From an uncultured Phaeodactylibacter sp. (GTDB lineage: Bacteria > Bacteroidota > Bacteroidia > Chitinophagales > Saprospiraceae), in NCBI GenBank assembly GCA_913057245.1, contig CAJXNH010000016.1, positions 1 through 64,000 on the forward strand: 64,000 nt of DNA, given 5' to 3'. The stretch's first letter is position 1. Each line of letters begins with the position of its first letter. The translations under genes were made by a program, and so were the position numbers. Below the pieces are notes generated by a model that made no database searches, was not told where the DNA came from, and was given only the letters and a program-made list of their open reading frames with translations. Positions 57,456 through 64,000 of this stretch are shown one piece after another.

Positions 57456-58649
57456 ATGCAAGTAGTAATCCCAAAACTTAAAAAAATACTTCCCTATTTT
57501 TGGTTGTTGCCAATTGGGCTATGTGCCCAGAATGAGGCAGCACCCACCTCCCCCCAACCGCTTGTCTTTGCAGGCACGCACGGTACTGTGTTCTGTCAGG
57601 ATTCCTGGCAGGTACTACCACCGGTTTTATCCCATTCATCATCAGCATCCATTTCCTACACTTTTGAAGACCAGCATTTCAACCTGAGCTGTCAAAGCCA
57701 GGGCTGGCAAGGCTATTTCGCATGGGCCAACTGGTCCCATGCCACAAGAGATGGTGACGGTGAGGTAGATGTCACCGGAGCTCCCAATTCAGTATTAGTT
57801 GAAGGGGCTAATAGTGCTTCAATTCTTCCGACGCCCGGAAGCCAGGCAGCTTACGAGCTCGCCATTCCGGCTGATGGATTTGTCAGATTTGATTGGAGTT
57901 ACGTTGGGGGCTCCTCTTTTTCAGACCACACTTTTAAAGTGTTTATCAATAGTGAAGCTGTGCAGGCCACGTGCCCGGAACAGCCTTTCAACACATTTTT
58001 TTCTTCCTTTCTCAACACCGGGGACACGCTGAGGCTTGTCGCCGAAGCCCGGGAAAAAGGCATTGAGATCAGGCTCTCTAACTTTGAGTTTCTTAGCAAT
58101 GCAGTGGGCGTAGTGGAGCGTTTGTGGAAAGCTACAGACCATGAAGCCACAGTCTGTACCTTCCGCCAACTGATCAGCGTTGAAAAACCGGGGATCAATA
58201 ACATTATCTTCCCCGAATCATTTGATGGCTTTGAAGCGCCAATACTGGACAACCCGGCAACTTCAGATCCTGCGTATACCGGTTTCCCTGTAGTAGATAC
58301 GGACGGGGACCCGTCCACTACACACGACCAAATAAGCCTGGGCGAAGTATCCTGCAGCTTTATGGCCACCTGGGAGGATGAAACACTATATGAAAACGGC
58401 TTTTGCATCATCTATCGCAAGTGGAGCGTGCGGGACCTTTGCGGGCAGAATGTACACCATGCTACCCAAACACTCAAAGTGGCCGGAGGCTGCCCCAACT
58501 GGGGAGTACCTATCCCAAAACCGTATCAGACAGAGGGCGTACCCCAGCCAGATTTTGACAATATTGCGCCCGACGCCCACACCCTGACAAAAATCATGCA
58601 TCCGGTAACAGACTGGCTGCGCGACCCCCTGAATGCCCTGTATCCTTAG
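57456..58649 (+). CDS. Secreted protein of unknown function
   Basis: The start chosen is ATG 57456 (MQVVIPKLKKILPYFWLLPIGLCAQ), giving a signal peptide; a GTG at 57447 is the alternative. The 397-residue product has a CUB/jelly-roll-like beta region (FVRFDWSYVGGSSFSDHTFKVFINSE) near residues 140-165, then a Cys-containing HYR-like region (GEVSCSFMATWEDETLYENGFCIIYRKWSVRDLCGQNVHHATQTLKV in outline). This resembles repeat units of large Bacteroidota surface proteins. No T9SS sorting domain is visible at the C-terminus (WLRDPLNALYP), so it may be periplasmic or secreted differently, or truncated. Followed by a terminator. Confidence 0.72.
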   Translation: MQVVIPKLKKILPYFWLLPIGLCAQNEAAPTSPQPLVFAGTHGTVFCQDSWQVLPPVLSHSSSASISYTFEDQHFNLSCQSQGWQGYFAWANWSHATRDGDGEVDVTGAPNSVLVEGANSASILPTPGSQAAYELAIPADGFVRFDWSYVGGSSFSDHTFKVFINSEAVQATCPEQPFNTFFSSFLNTGDTLRLVAEAREKGIEIRLSNFEFLSNAVGVVERLWKATDHEATVCTFRQLISVEKPGINNIIFPESFDGFEAPILDNPATSDPAYTGFPVVDTDGDPSTTHDQISLGEVSCSFMATWEDETLYENGFCIIYRKWSVRDLCGQNVHHATQTLKVAGGCPNWGVPIPKPYQTEGVPQPDFDNIAPDAHTLTKIMHPVTDWLRDPLNALYP

Positions 58650-58722
58650 GATCTGTAAGCAGGCGGCGAAGCTTCCTGCTTGTAGGTTTGTAAAGGGTTT
58701 CTTATTACAGGACACTTTGATG

Positions 58723-58751
58723 GCAGAGAGCAACGGCTCTCTGCTTTTTTT
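58723..58751 (+). terminator. Intrinsic terminator of the secreted protein gene
   Basis: GCAGAGAGC-AACG-GCTCTCTGC, a perfect 9-bp stem, followed by seven Ts. Confidence 0.88.
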
Positions 58752-58784
58752 ATTTTAAATTGGCAGGGAGTAAAAACGCCACTT

Positions 58785-59948
58785 ATGAAAAACCTACTTG
58801 AAGAATTTCCTGCTGTAGACAAGGCCACCTGGGTTGCCAAAGTGGAGAAAGACCTGAAAGGCAAACCGCTTGAAGACTTAATGTGGCACCTTGGCGAAGA
58901 CATCACAGTCGCCCCGTTCTACCACCCGGAAGACATTGATCATCAAACAACGGCTCCCCTCCTCGCTGGCAGGCGGGGCAATGACTGGGAAATCGGGGAA
59001 TACATTAACGTTTACAAAGATGCAAAACAGGCGAATACCGCCCTGCTCGAAGGACTGAAAGGGGGCGTACAGGCTCCACTCTTTCGGCTGTTCCAGCCTT
59101 TAGACCGTACCCGCCTCCACCAGCTTCTTGATGGTGTGGCACCGGAAATGGTGACGCTGAACTTCAGCGAGCACTATTCTGAAAAACAGCCTGCCCGGTT
59201 AATGGAGCTCTTACAGGGCTGGTATCAGGAGAAAGGCGTTACTGGTGCACAGGCCAATTTTACCATTGACTTTGACCCCATTCTTGATTTTGCTGAGCCT
59301 CCTGTTGATACACTGTCCGCGTTCATTCAATCCTGCGCTGACCAATGGCCCAACGTACGCCCACTACAGGTCAATGCCAAAACCTTCCACAGCGGCCCCG
59401 AACAGGTCGTCGAGGAATTGGCTCTTACCATGGCTAAAGGTGCAGAGTACCTGGCCCGGCTAACCGAAACGGGACTGAATGCAGAAATTATCAACCAGCA
59501 TGTGCAGTTTGGTATCGCTGTCAGCAAAAGTTACTTTGTGGAAATCGCGAAATTCAGAGCACTGCGCCTGCTTTGGAGCAACATATTGAAGGGCTATGGC
59601 GTGAAAGGGAAACAGCCTTTTGTGGTGGCCCACTTCGCTCAGGAATCACAGGACGAGAACCCGAATTCCAATATGATCCGCGCCAGTACGCAGGCGATGT
59701 CTGCCGTTATCGGGGGCGTGGACCGGTTGTACGTTTTGCCCTCCAACCGGGCACGGAAAGAGCCGGATACGCCCTTTAGCCGCCGGGTAGCCCGCAACCT
59801 GCAACACCTGCTCAAAATGGAAAGCCACCTCGACCGGGTCATTGACCCTGGAGCGGGCAGCTACTATATCGAAAAACTTACCCGGGAAATTGCCGACCGT
59901 GCCTGGGCAAAGTTTCAGCAACTGGACCAGGAGCGCGCATTCGACTAA
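58785..59948 (+). CDS. Methylmalonyl-CoA mutase small-subunit-like protein
   Basis: A 387-residue protein matching the N-terminal TIM-barrel of methylmalonyl-CoA mutases (WVAKVEKDLKGKPLEDLMWHLGEDITVAPFY; INVYKDAKQANTALLEGLKGGV; ESHLDRVIDPGAGSYYIEKLTREIADRAWAKFQQL in outline). It lacks the C-terminal cobalamin-binding domain (no DxHxxG), as in the short non-catalytic subunit of the heterodimeric enzyme. That subunit is usually 450-600 residues, so this one is short. The large catalytic subunit is not in the window; a terminator follows directly. The likely role is succinyl-CoA/methylmalonyl-CoA exchange, with its partner elsewhere. Confidence 0.85.
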   Translation: MKNLLEEFPAVDKATWVAKVEKDLKGKPLEDLMWHLGEDITVAPFYHPEDIDHQTTAPLLAGRRGNDWEIGEYINVYKDAKQANTALLEGLKGGVQAPLFRLFQPLDRTRLHQLLDGVAPEMVTLNFSEHYSEKQPARLMELLQGWYQEKGVTGAQANFTIDFDPILDFAEPPVDTLSAFIQSCADQWPNVRPLQVNAKTFHSGPEQVVEELALTMAKGAEYLARLTETGLNAEIINQHVQFGIAVSKSYFVEIAKFRALRLLWSNILKGYGVKGKQPFVVAHFAQESQDENPNSNMIRASTQAMSAVIGGVDRLYVLPSNRARKEPDTPFSRRVARNLQHLLKMESHLDRVIDPGAGSYYIEKLTREIADRAWAKFQQLDQERAFD

Positions 59949-59968
59949 ACACCAGGCCCGCAATACGA

Positions 59969-60007
59969 AGAGCGCCATCCGGACTGTTACCAGATGGCGC
60001 TCTTTTT
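59969..60007 (+). terminator. Intrinsic terminator of the mutase subunit gene
   Basis: AGAGCGCCATC / GATGGCGCTCT, a perfect 11-bp stem with a 13-nt loop, followed by TTTT. The poly-A-poor minus side suggests it serves mainly the plus strand. Confidence 0.82.
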
Positions 60008-60031
60008 ATCTAACCCATTTCAGGGAAAAAT

Positions 60032-60997
60032 TTAGGGCAGCAGTACAGTATCAATAACGTGTACCACACCATTGGCTCCCTGAATATCGGCCAGCTCAAC
60101 GGTTGCGGTGCTGTTGCCGCCTACGATCTGAGGAGCATCCGGGTTAGAAAGATCCACCTCAAGTGTTGCGCCTTCCGCCAGCGTGCTTACCATCATTCCG
60201 TCAGAAAGATCTGAAGAGCGTGCATTCACGCCACTGCTGACATGGTAAGAAAGTACCGCCTCAAGCGTACCTACGGGGATGTCGTTAAGTGTATTCCAAT
60301 CATCATTGCTATCGAGCAGCGCCTGAAATGCCGCATTACTTGGTGCAAATACGGTGAATGGACCGTCACCACTCAATGCGCCTACAAAATCGGTGCTAAG
60401 GTCTGAACGGGTGAGTGCCGCCACCAATGAAGACAGCGCTGGGTTAGATGTTGCGAAGTCAACCACAGTAGGTGGCAAAATGACTGCATCTACACCGTGA
60501 ATCACGCCATTGTCCACATCCACGTCTGGCACAACTACCTCGGGACCGCCATTCAGGACAACACCGTTATCGAGGTTGACATACAGGCTGGTGGTTGCAT
60601 CACCGAAGCCGGTAGCGCTAAGCGTAGAGTAATATCCTGCCATCAGGTCAGAAGAAGTTACTTCTCCTCCGAGTACATGGTTGGTCAGTACTGCTGTCAG
60701 GGTTGCTTCCGGGATATCGTCGAGCGTATTCCAGTCCGGATTGCTGTCGAGCAATGCCTGGAAGGCAGCGTTGTCTGGTGCAAATACGGTGAATGGACCA
60801 GTGCCTGACAGTACGCCGTCAAGACCAGCTGCAACTACCGCTTCTGCCAGGATGGTGTAATCGTCGCTATCTTGCGCGAAGGAAACGATTGTAGTGGGCT
60901 CCGGCATCGGATCCGTATCATCGTCATCGTCACAAGCTGTAAATGTTAGCGCAGAAATGGCGAAAATGGCTAATAGCCAAAGATTCAATTTTTTCAT
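60032..60997 (-). CDS. Lipoprotein with two fasciclin (FAS1) domains
   Basis: The start chosen is ATG 60997 (MKKLNLWLLAIFAISALTFTAC), a clear lipoprotein signal; the frame extends 29 codons upstream. The 321-residue product has an acidic DDDDDTDP linker and then two FAS1 repeats. Each has the FAS1 blocks: DGVLSGTGPFTVFAPDNAAFQALL then LTNHVLGGEV in the first, FVGALSGDGPFTVFAPSNAAFQALL then LSYHVSSGV and VIDTVLLP in the second. FAS1 proteins are surface adhesion or matrix proteins. The gene is convergent with the mutase subunit gene. Confidence 0.92.
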   Translation of the reverse strand: MKKLNLWLLAIFAISALTFTACDDDDDTDPMPEPTTIVSFAQDSDDYTILAEAVVAAGLDGVLSGTGPFTVFAPDNAAFQALLDSNPDWNTLDDIPEATLTAVLTNHVLGGEVTSSDLMAGYYSTLSATGFGDATTSLYVNLDNGVVLNGGPEVVVPDVDVDNGVIHGVDAVILPPTVVDFATSNPALSSLVAALTRSDLSTDFVGALSGDGPFTVFAPSNAAFQALLDSNDDWNTLNDIPVGTLEAVLSYHVSSGVNARSSDLSDGMMVSTLAEGATLEVDLSNPDAPQIVGGNSTATVELADIQGANGVVHVIDTVLLP

Positions 60998-61143
60998 GTT
61001 TGCTTTTTTAATTGATTGGAGAATTATCATCATTTCGGGTTCTTCAACGAGTACGCTTGGCAGAAGTTCACAATCAATTAACATCCCCTTCTAAGAACTG
61101 AGCAAAATGCCAATTCCTTTACAAAACCGCCGAAAAGCCTGTC

Positions 61144-61746
61144 TTAATACAACATTTGACGGACTTGCTCAGCCAGGGCATCATGTTGAACTGCAGTGGG
61201 AGGTGATGCAAAAGCATCACCGGAGAGTAGTTGTGCGCCTTGTTTTTCGGCAAATGCCGCGATTGGTTCCCGGTAGGAAGCATCCTGAGCAGAAACGAGA
61301 ACGATTAGCTTAAGGCCGGGGTATTCACTGAGTTTTGTGCCCAGGGTATTTAAGTGTTTTTGAAAGGCCTTTGGAGGTGCGTTTAGCGCTTCATCTTCCT
61401 GTCCAACTTCCAAGATCAGGCCATCGGGTTTACGGTCCAAAAGTTGAGGGAGGCGCTGCAGCAGCCCCGGGAGTGGCTCACCGGTAATACCCGCATTAAC
61501 CACGGCAGCTTCCAGCTGATCCGCAAAACCGGCTCCAATGCCTGCCCCCTCCCCTGCCGTCCAGCGCCCTCCACAGGCGATCCAGCCTTGGTGTGGCTTT
61601 GGTGGCATGATTTCAGTTTCTATCGGATTAGCTACTACAGGAAATTGTTGCTGTTGCCGGGTCTGTCTTTGATCTTCAGGCGCTTCCGCCACCGGGCCGC
61701 ATCCCCATAGCAACCATAGCATACAGACTAACGCTTTATACCTCAT
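61144..61746 (-). CDS. SGNH-hydrolase-like lipoprotein lacking the catalytic Ser
   Basis: A 200-residue protein with a lipoprotein-like signal (MRYKALVCMLWLLWGC). The order of conserved blocks follows TesA-type SGNH hydrolases: GGRWTAGEGAGIGAGFADQL for block I (GDSLTAG in active enzymes), VVNAGITGEPLPGLLQRLPQLL for block II, and LILEVGQEDEAL for block III (ELGGND). The catalytic Ser of block I is Arg here and the oxyanion-hole GxND is GQED, so it is probably a non-catalytic relative. It overlaps the 3' end of queG by 11 bp (ATGAGGTATAA), so translation is probably coupled. Function unknown. Confidence 0.72.
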   Translation of the reverse strand: MRYKALVCMLWLLWGCGPVAEAPEDQRQTRQQQQFPVVANPIETEIMPPKPHQGWIACGGRWTAGEGAGIGAGFADQLEAAVVNAGITGEPLPGLLQRLPQLLDRKPDGLILEVGQEDEALNAPPKAFQKHLNTLGTKLSEYPGLKLIVLVSAQDASYREPIAAFAEKQGAQLLSGDAFASPPTAVQHDALAEQVRQMLY

Positions 61747-62692
61747 GGTCCGTTTTTTCAGATAAGGGCTTCAAAAAATTGATGTTGCGCTTCAGCCCTT
61801 GGTACTTCGTCCGCTTTACCGCTGATTTGCGGAAAAGCTCGCGGAAGACCTCTTCGGTCAGTTCTTCCCAATCGCGGGCGGAAAGGTCCAGCAAATTGGG
61901 ATGGGGCTCGAATTCGGGTTCCTGATGGGGCTTGCTAAATCGGTTCCAGGGACAGACCTCCTGACAGATGTCGCAACCGAACATCCAGTTCTCAAAGTGG
62001 CCACGGTAAGCTTCCGGTATGGCGCCTTTCAGTTCAATGGTGAAGTAAGAAATGCATTTGCTACCGTCCACAACATATCCCCCGGGGCTGATCGCATCGG
62101 TAGGGCAGGCATCAATACAGCGGGTACAGGTACCACAATAATCTTTTATGGGGTGGTCATAAACCAGGTCTAAATCAATGATCAACTCTGCCAGAAAGAA
62201 GTAGGAGCCGGCCTTAGGGTGGATCAGCAGGGTATTTTTGCCTACCCAGCCTATGCCGGTACGCTTCGCCCAGTCGCGCTCCAGCACGGGGGCGGAATCG
62301 ACAAAAACCCGGCCGTTCACCTCACCAATTTCGGCCTGAATGTACTTCATCAGGTCTTTGAGCTTGTGCTTGAGGACGAAGTGATAGTCTTTGCCGTAAG
62401 CGTACTTCGAAATCTTCGGGGCATCCGGATCTTTGGGGCGGCGGTCAGTGTAGTGGTTGTACATCAGTGTAACCACCGTTTTAGCCCCCGGCACGAGCTT
62501 CCGGGGGTCTACCCGCTTTTCAAAGTGGTTTTCCAGATAGCCCATTTCACCATGCATGCCCTTGTTGAGCCAGTCCTCCAGCCGACGAGCCTCCTCGTCG
62601 AGACGGGTGGCTTTGGCAAACCCCACAAAGGCAAAGCCCAGGCGCTGTGCCTCTTCGCGGATCATCTGCGTATGCAAGGTTTTATTGCTCAT
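61736..62692 (-). CDS. queG: Epoxyqueuosine reductase
   Basis: A 318-residue cobalamin- and Fe-S-dependent enzyme for the last step of queuosine tRNA modification. The N-terminal cobalamin-binding part (REEAQRLGFAFVGFAKA; VVTLMYNHY; RVFVDSAPVLERDWAKRTGIGWVGKNTLLI in outline, with the catalytic Asp in VDSAPVLER) is followed by two [4Fe-4S] clusters: CGTCTRCIDACPTDAI and CDICQEVCPWN. Length is normal. The start is 30 bp after the end of the AsmA-like gene on the same strand, and its 3' end overlaps the SGNH-like gene. Confidence 0.93.
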   Translation of the reverse strand: MSNKTLHTQMIREEAQRLGFAFVGFAKATRLDEEARRLEDWLNKGMHGEMGYLENHFEKRVDPRKLVPGAKTVVTLMYNHYTDRRPKDPDAPKISKYAYGKDYHFVLKHKLKDLMKYIQAEIGEVNGRVFVDSAPVLERDWAKRTGIGWVGKNTLLIHPKAGSYFFLAELIIDLDLVYDHPIKDYCGTCTRCIDACPTDAISPGGYVVDGSKCISYFTIELKGAIPEAYRGHFENWMFGCDICQEVCPWNRFSKPHQEPEFEPHPNLLDLSARDWEELTEEVFRELFRKSAVKRTKYQGLKRNINFLKPLSEKTDHEV

Positions 62693-62722
62693 AAGGGCAA
62701 AGGTAATGTACGATAGTCGAAA

Positions 62723-64000
62723 TTACCGCCCGCCCACCTCAAAGTCGAGGTATTCTTCTTCCTGCGGATCGTAGGTATCGTGGTCGAATTCCGGGATGTC
62801 TTTCCAGTTTTCCGGCTCTTCGATCAGTTCAACAATGCCAAACTCCTGCTCCAGCGCGCGCTGGATTTCCCGCTTGCGAAATTCACTCCGCTCAAAGTCT
62901 TCCTTTACCCGCTGCTTAGCGGCTGTGATGTTGTAGTCCTCCAACGTGCCGAGCATAGCGTAATAGAGGTTAAAAAAGCCCGATTGCCGGGCCGGCTTGG
63001 GCTTCAGGCTCGGGTCATGCTTTCGGAACCGGTCGGTCAGCACCTGTCCTGCATTCACTTTGAGGTAGTAGGCGATTTCGTTATCGAAGGAGTGCTCTCC
63101 GCTGATGGTCAGGTTGAGTGCATTGCTCCGGATGAACATTACGGGCAGGTAAAGGCGGCGGTTTCTGATCTCCAGAAAATTCTGCATATCCACAAAATTG
63201 ATTTCCCGGAGGTCCCGGATGTGGACGAAGTCGGAAAAGTCCTGCAGCATTTCAAAGCCTTGCAACGTGCCATCGGAAATACCAATACCAGCTAATACAC
63301 GCAGCCGGTCCATTAGGAAGTTGCCCTCTTCATCCCAGTAGGCGTAAATGGCGACTTTGGTGTCCAGCTGCCCTTTTAGATGGCGGTGGGTGAACACTTC
63401 CTGCCCAAAATTACCCGCCTGCTCGAATAAAGTGCTGACCTCCAGGTTTTGGCAGACCATACGCGCCTCCATGACCGGAGCAGCCTCAAAGTTGACTTCC
63501 CCATCCAGGCTTATCTGCCCGCCAAAGGCCTTAATTTCACCCAGTACATTCATAGTACCCGCGCGGAAAGCCAGCTTGCCCTGAAAGTCTTCGCCTTCTA
63601 TTTTGTGGTAATTCAGGTCCTCGATATTAGCGTCAAAGGTACCGTTCAGAAAATCCAGGAACAGTGCCTGAGGCTCCTTCGCCTCTGTTGATATGTCCTC
63701 TTGAGTGGCGGAGGCCTCTGCTTCCGCCCCAGCCGAAAATGTGAGGGCTCCCATCAGGCGGTCAAGGTCAAGGCTACGGCCCGCCAAACGCGCGTCAAAC
63801 TCCAGTTGCGCCCGGCTGGAGTTTAGCGAATCCGCAAAGAGCACCGGGAGCAGATTGAACGCCGTACCCTCAAAGGTGATATCGCTTCCGGCTCCTTCCA
63901 GGCGGAGCCCTTCAATACTCAGGCGGTTGCCTTCCAGTTGCAGCCGACCTCTGTCCAGTAATAACGCCTCTTGTCCGATGACCAGCCCGGCATCATCAAA
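62723..64000 (-). CDS. AsmA-like envelope protein, C-terminal part (5' end outside window)
   Basis: The minus-strand frame is open from the right edge to the stop at 62723, at least 425 codons. The visible part has repeated beta-rich segments of the AsmA C-terminal type: DDAGLVIGQEALLL, LEGNRLSIEGLRLEG, GTFDANIEDLNYHKIEGEDFQGKLAFRAGTM, LKGQLDTKVAIYAYWDEEG, DGTLQGFEMLQDFSDFV, and ALNLTISGEHSFDNEIAYYLKVNAGQVL (landmarks). Such proteins span the periplasm and act in outer-membrane lipid transport or assembly. The N-terminal membrane anchor is outside the window. The acidic tail (EEEYLDFEVGGR) is unusual. queG follows 30 bp later. Confidence 0.8.
   Translation of the reverse strand, partial: FDDAGLVIGQEALLLDRGRLQLEGNRLSIEGLRLEGAGSDITFEGTAFNLLPVLFADSLNSSRAQLEFDARLAGRSLDLDRLMGALTFSAGAEAEASATQEDISTEAKEPQALFLDFLNGTFDANIEDLNYHKIEGEDFQGKLAFRAGTMNVLGEIKAFGGQISLDGEVNFEAAPVMEARMVCQNLEVSTLFEQAGNFGQEVFTHRHLKGQLDTKVAIYAYWDEEGNFLMDRLRVLAGIGISDGTLQGFEMLQDFSDFVHIRDLREINFVDMQNFLEIRNRRLYLPVMFIRSNALNLTISGEHSFDNEIAYYLKVNAGQVLTDRFRKHDPSLKPKPARQSGFFNLYYAMLGTLEDYNITAAKQRVKEDFERSEFRKREIQRALEQEFGIVELIEEPENWKDIPEFDHDTYDPQEEEYLDFEVGGR

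Noticed and set aside
1-64000. tRNA or rRNA genes
   Set aside because: No cloverleaf-like segment or rRNA-like block was noticed on either strand by eye; a tRNAscan run would settle it.

Overview
The window comes from a Bacteroidota genome, most likely class Saprospiria (Lewinella/Phaeodactylibacter-like); the class is inferred. The signs seen are type IX secretion C-terminal sorting domains (three proteins), promoters with the Bacteroidota TAnnTTTG -7 element, a sigma/FecR pair with a DUF4974-type tail, BatA and GSCFA proteins, and the fused DAHP synthase/chorismate mutase in a pheA-aminotransferase-tyrA-aroF operon. Genes are dense on both strands, with a moderately GC-rich core. AT-rich patches mark two toxin-antitoxin loci and a lipoprotein array.

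Layout. 1-8.9 kb (minus): one tight operon, DUF4956 membrane protein, CotH/beta-helix protein, T9SS-exported glucose/sorbosone dehydrogenase, polytopic membrane protein and a GntP permease cut by the window edge. 9-11.5 kb: coiled-coil membrane protein, RluF and a VapBC-type pair. 11.5-15 kb: pckA divergent from an XRE/ScfR-type regulator with a perfect 19-bp palindrome between them. 15-16.1 kb: Gfo/Idh/MocA oxidoreductase. 16.3-26.3 kb: two related loci of HExxH surface lipoproteins, each followed by a small paired lipoprotein and by tandem cassettes carrying 3' fragments of the large gene plus paralogous small lipoproteins. 26.7-31.5 kb: BatA, a T9SS cargo, a GIN-domain lipoprotein and an outer-membrane barrel. 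31.7-35.2 kb: ECF sigma / FecR / STN-repeat operon. 35.3-42.7 kb: T9SS beta-propeller, two paralogous TPR-like membrane proteins, a two-component system, a MITE and a SulP transporter. 43-43.9 kb: repeat-flanked UPF0175/DUF3368 pair with a nonsense-broken toxin. 44-52.2 kb: lnt, GSCFA, a YbjN-like protein, a TonB-dependent receptor, paaD and paaG. 52.2-57.1 kb: Phe/Tyr biosynthesis operon behind two tandem attenuators. 57.4-64 kb: secreted protein, methylmalonyl-CoA mutase-like subunit, fasciclin lipoprotein, degenerate SGNH protein, queG and a partial AsmA-like gene.

Three things stand out. First, the aromatic operon leader holds two separate Phe/Tyr-rich leader peptides, each followed by its own terminator and its own potential antiterminator, downstream of one promoter. 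Second, the HExxH/lipoprotein loci have the architecture of an effector-partner system with orphan cassettes; their function is unknown. Third, a ~102-bp palindromic element sits in frame inside one of these genes, with a related copy at 50.8 kb. No tRNA, rRNA, CRISPR array, prophage or full insertion sequence was seen.
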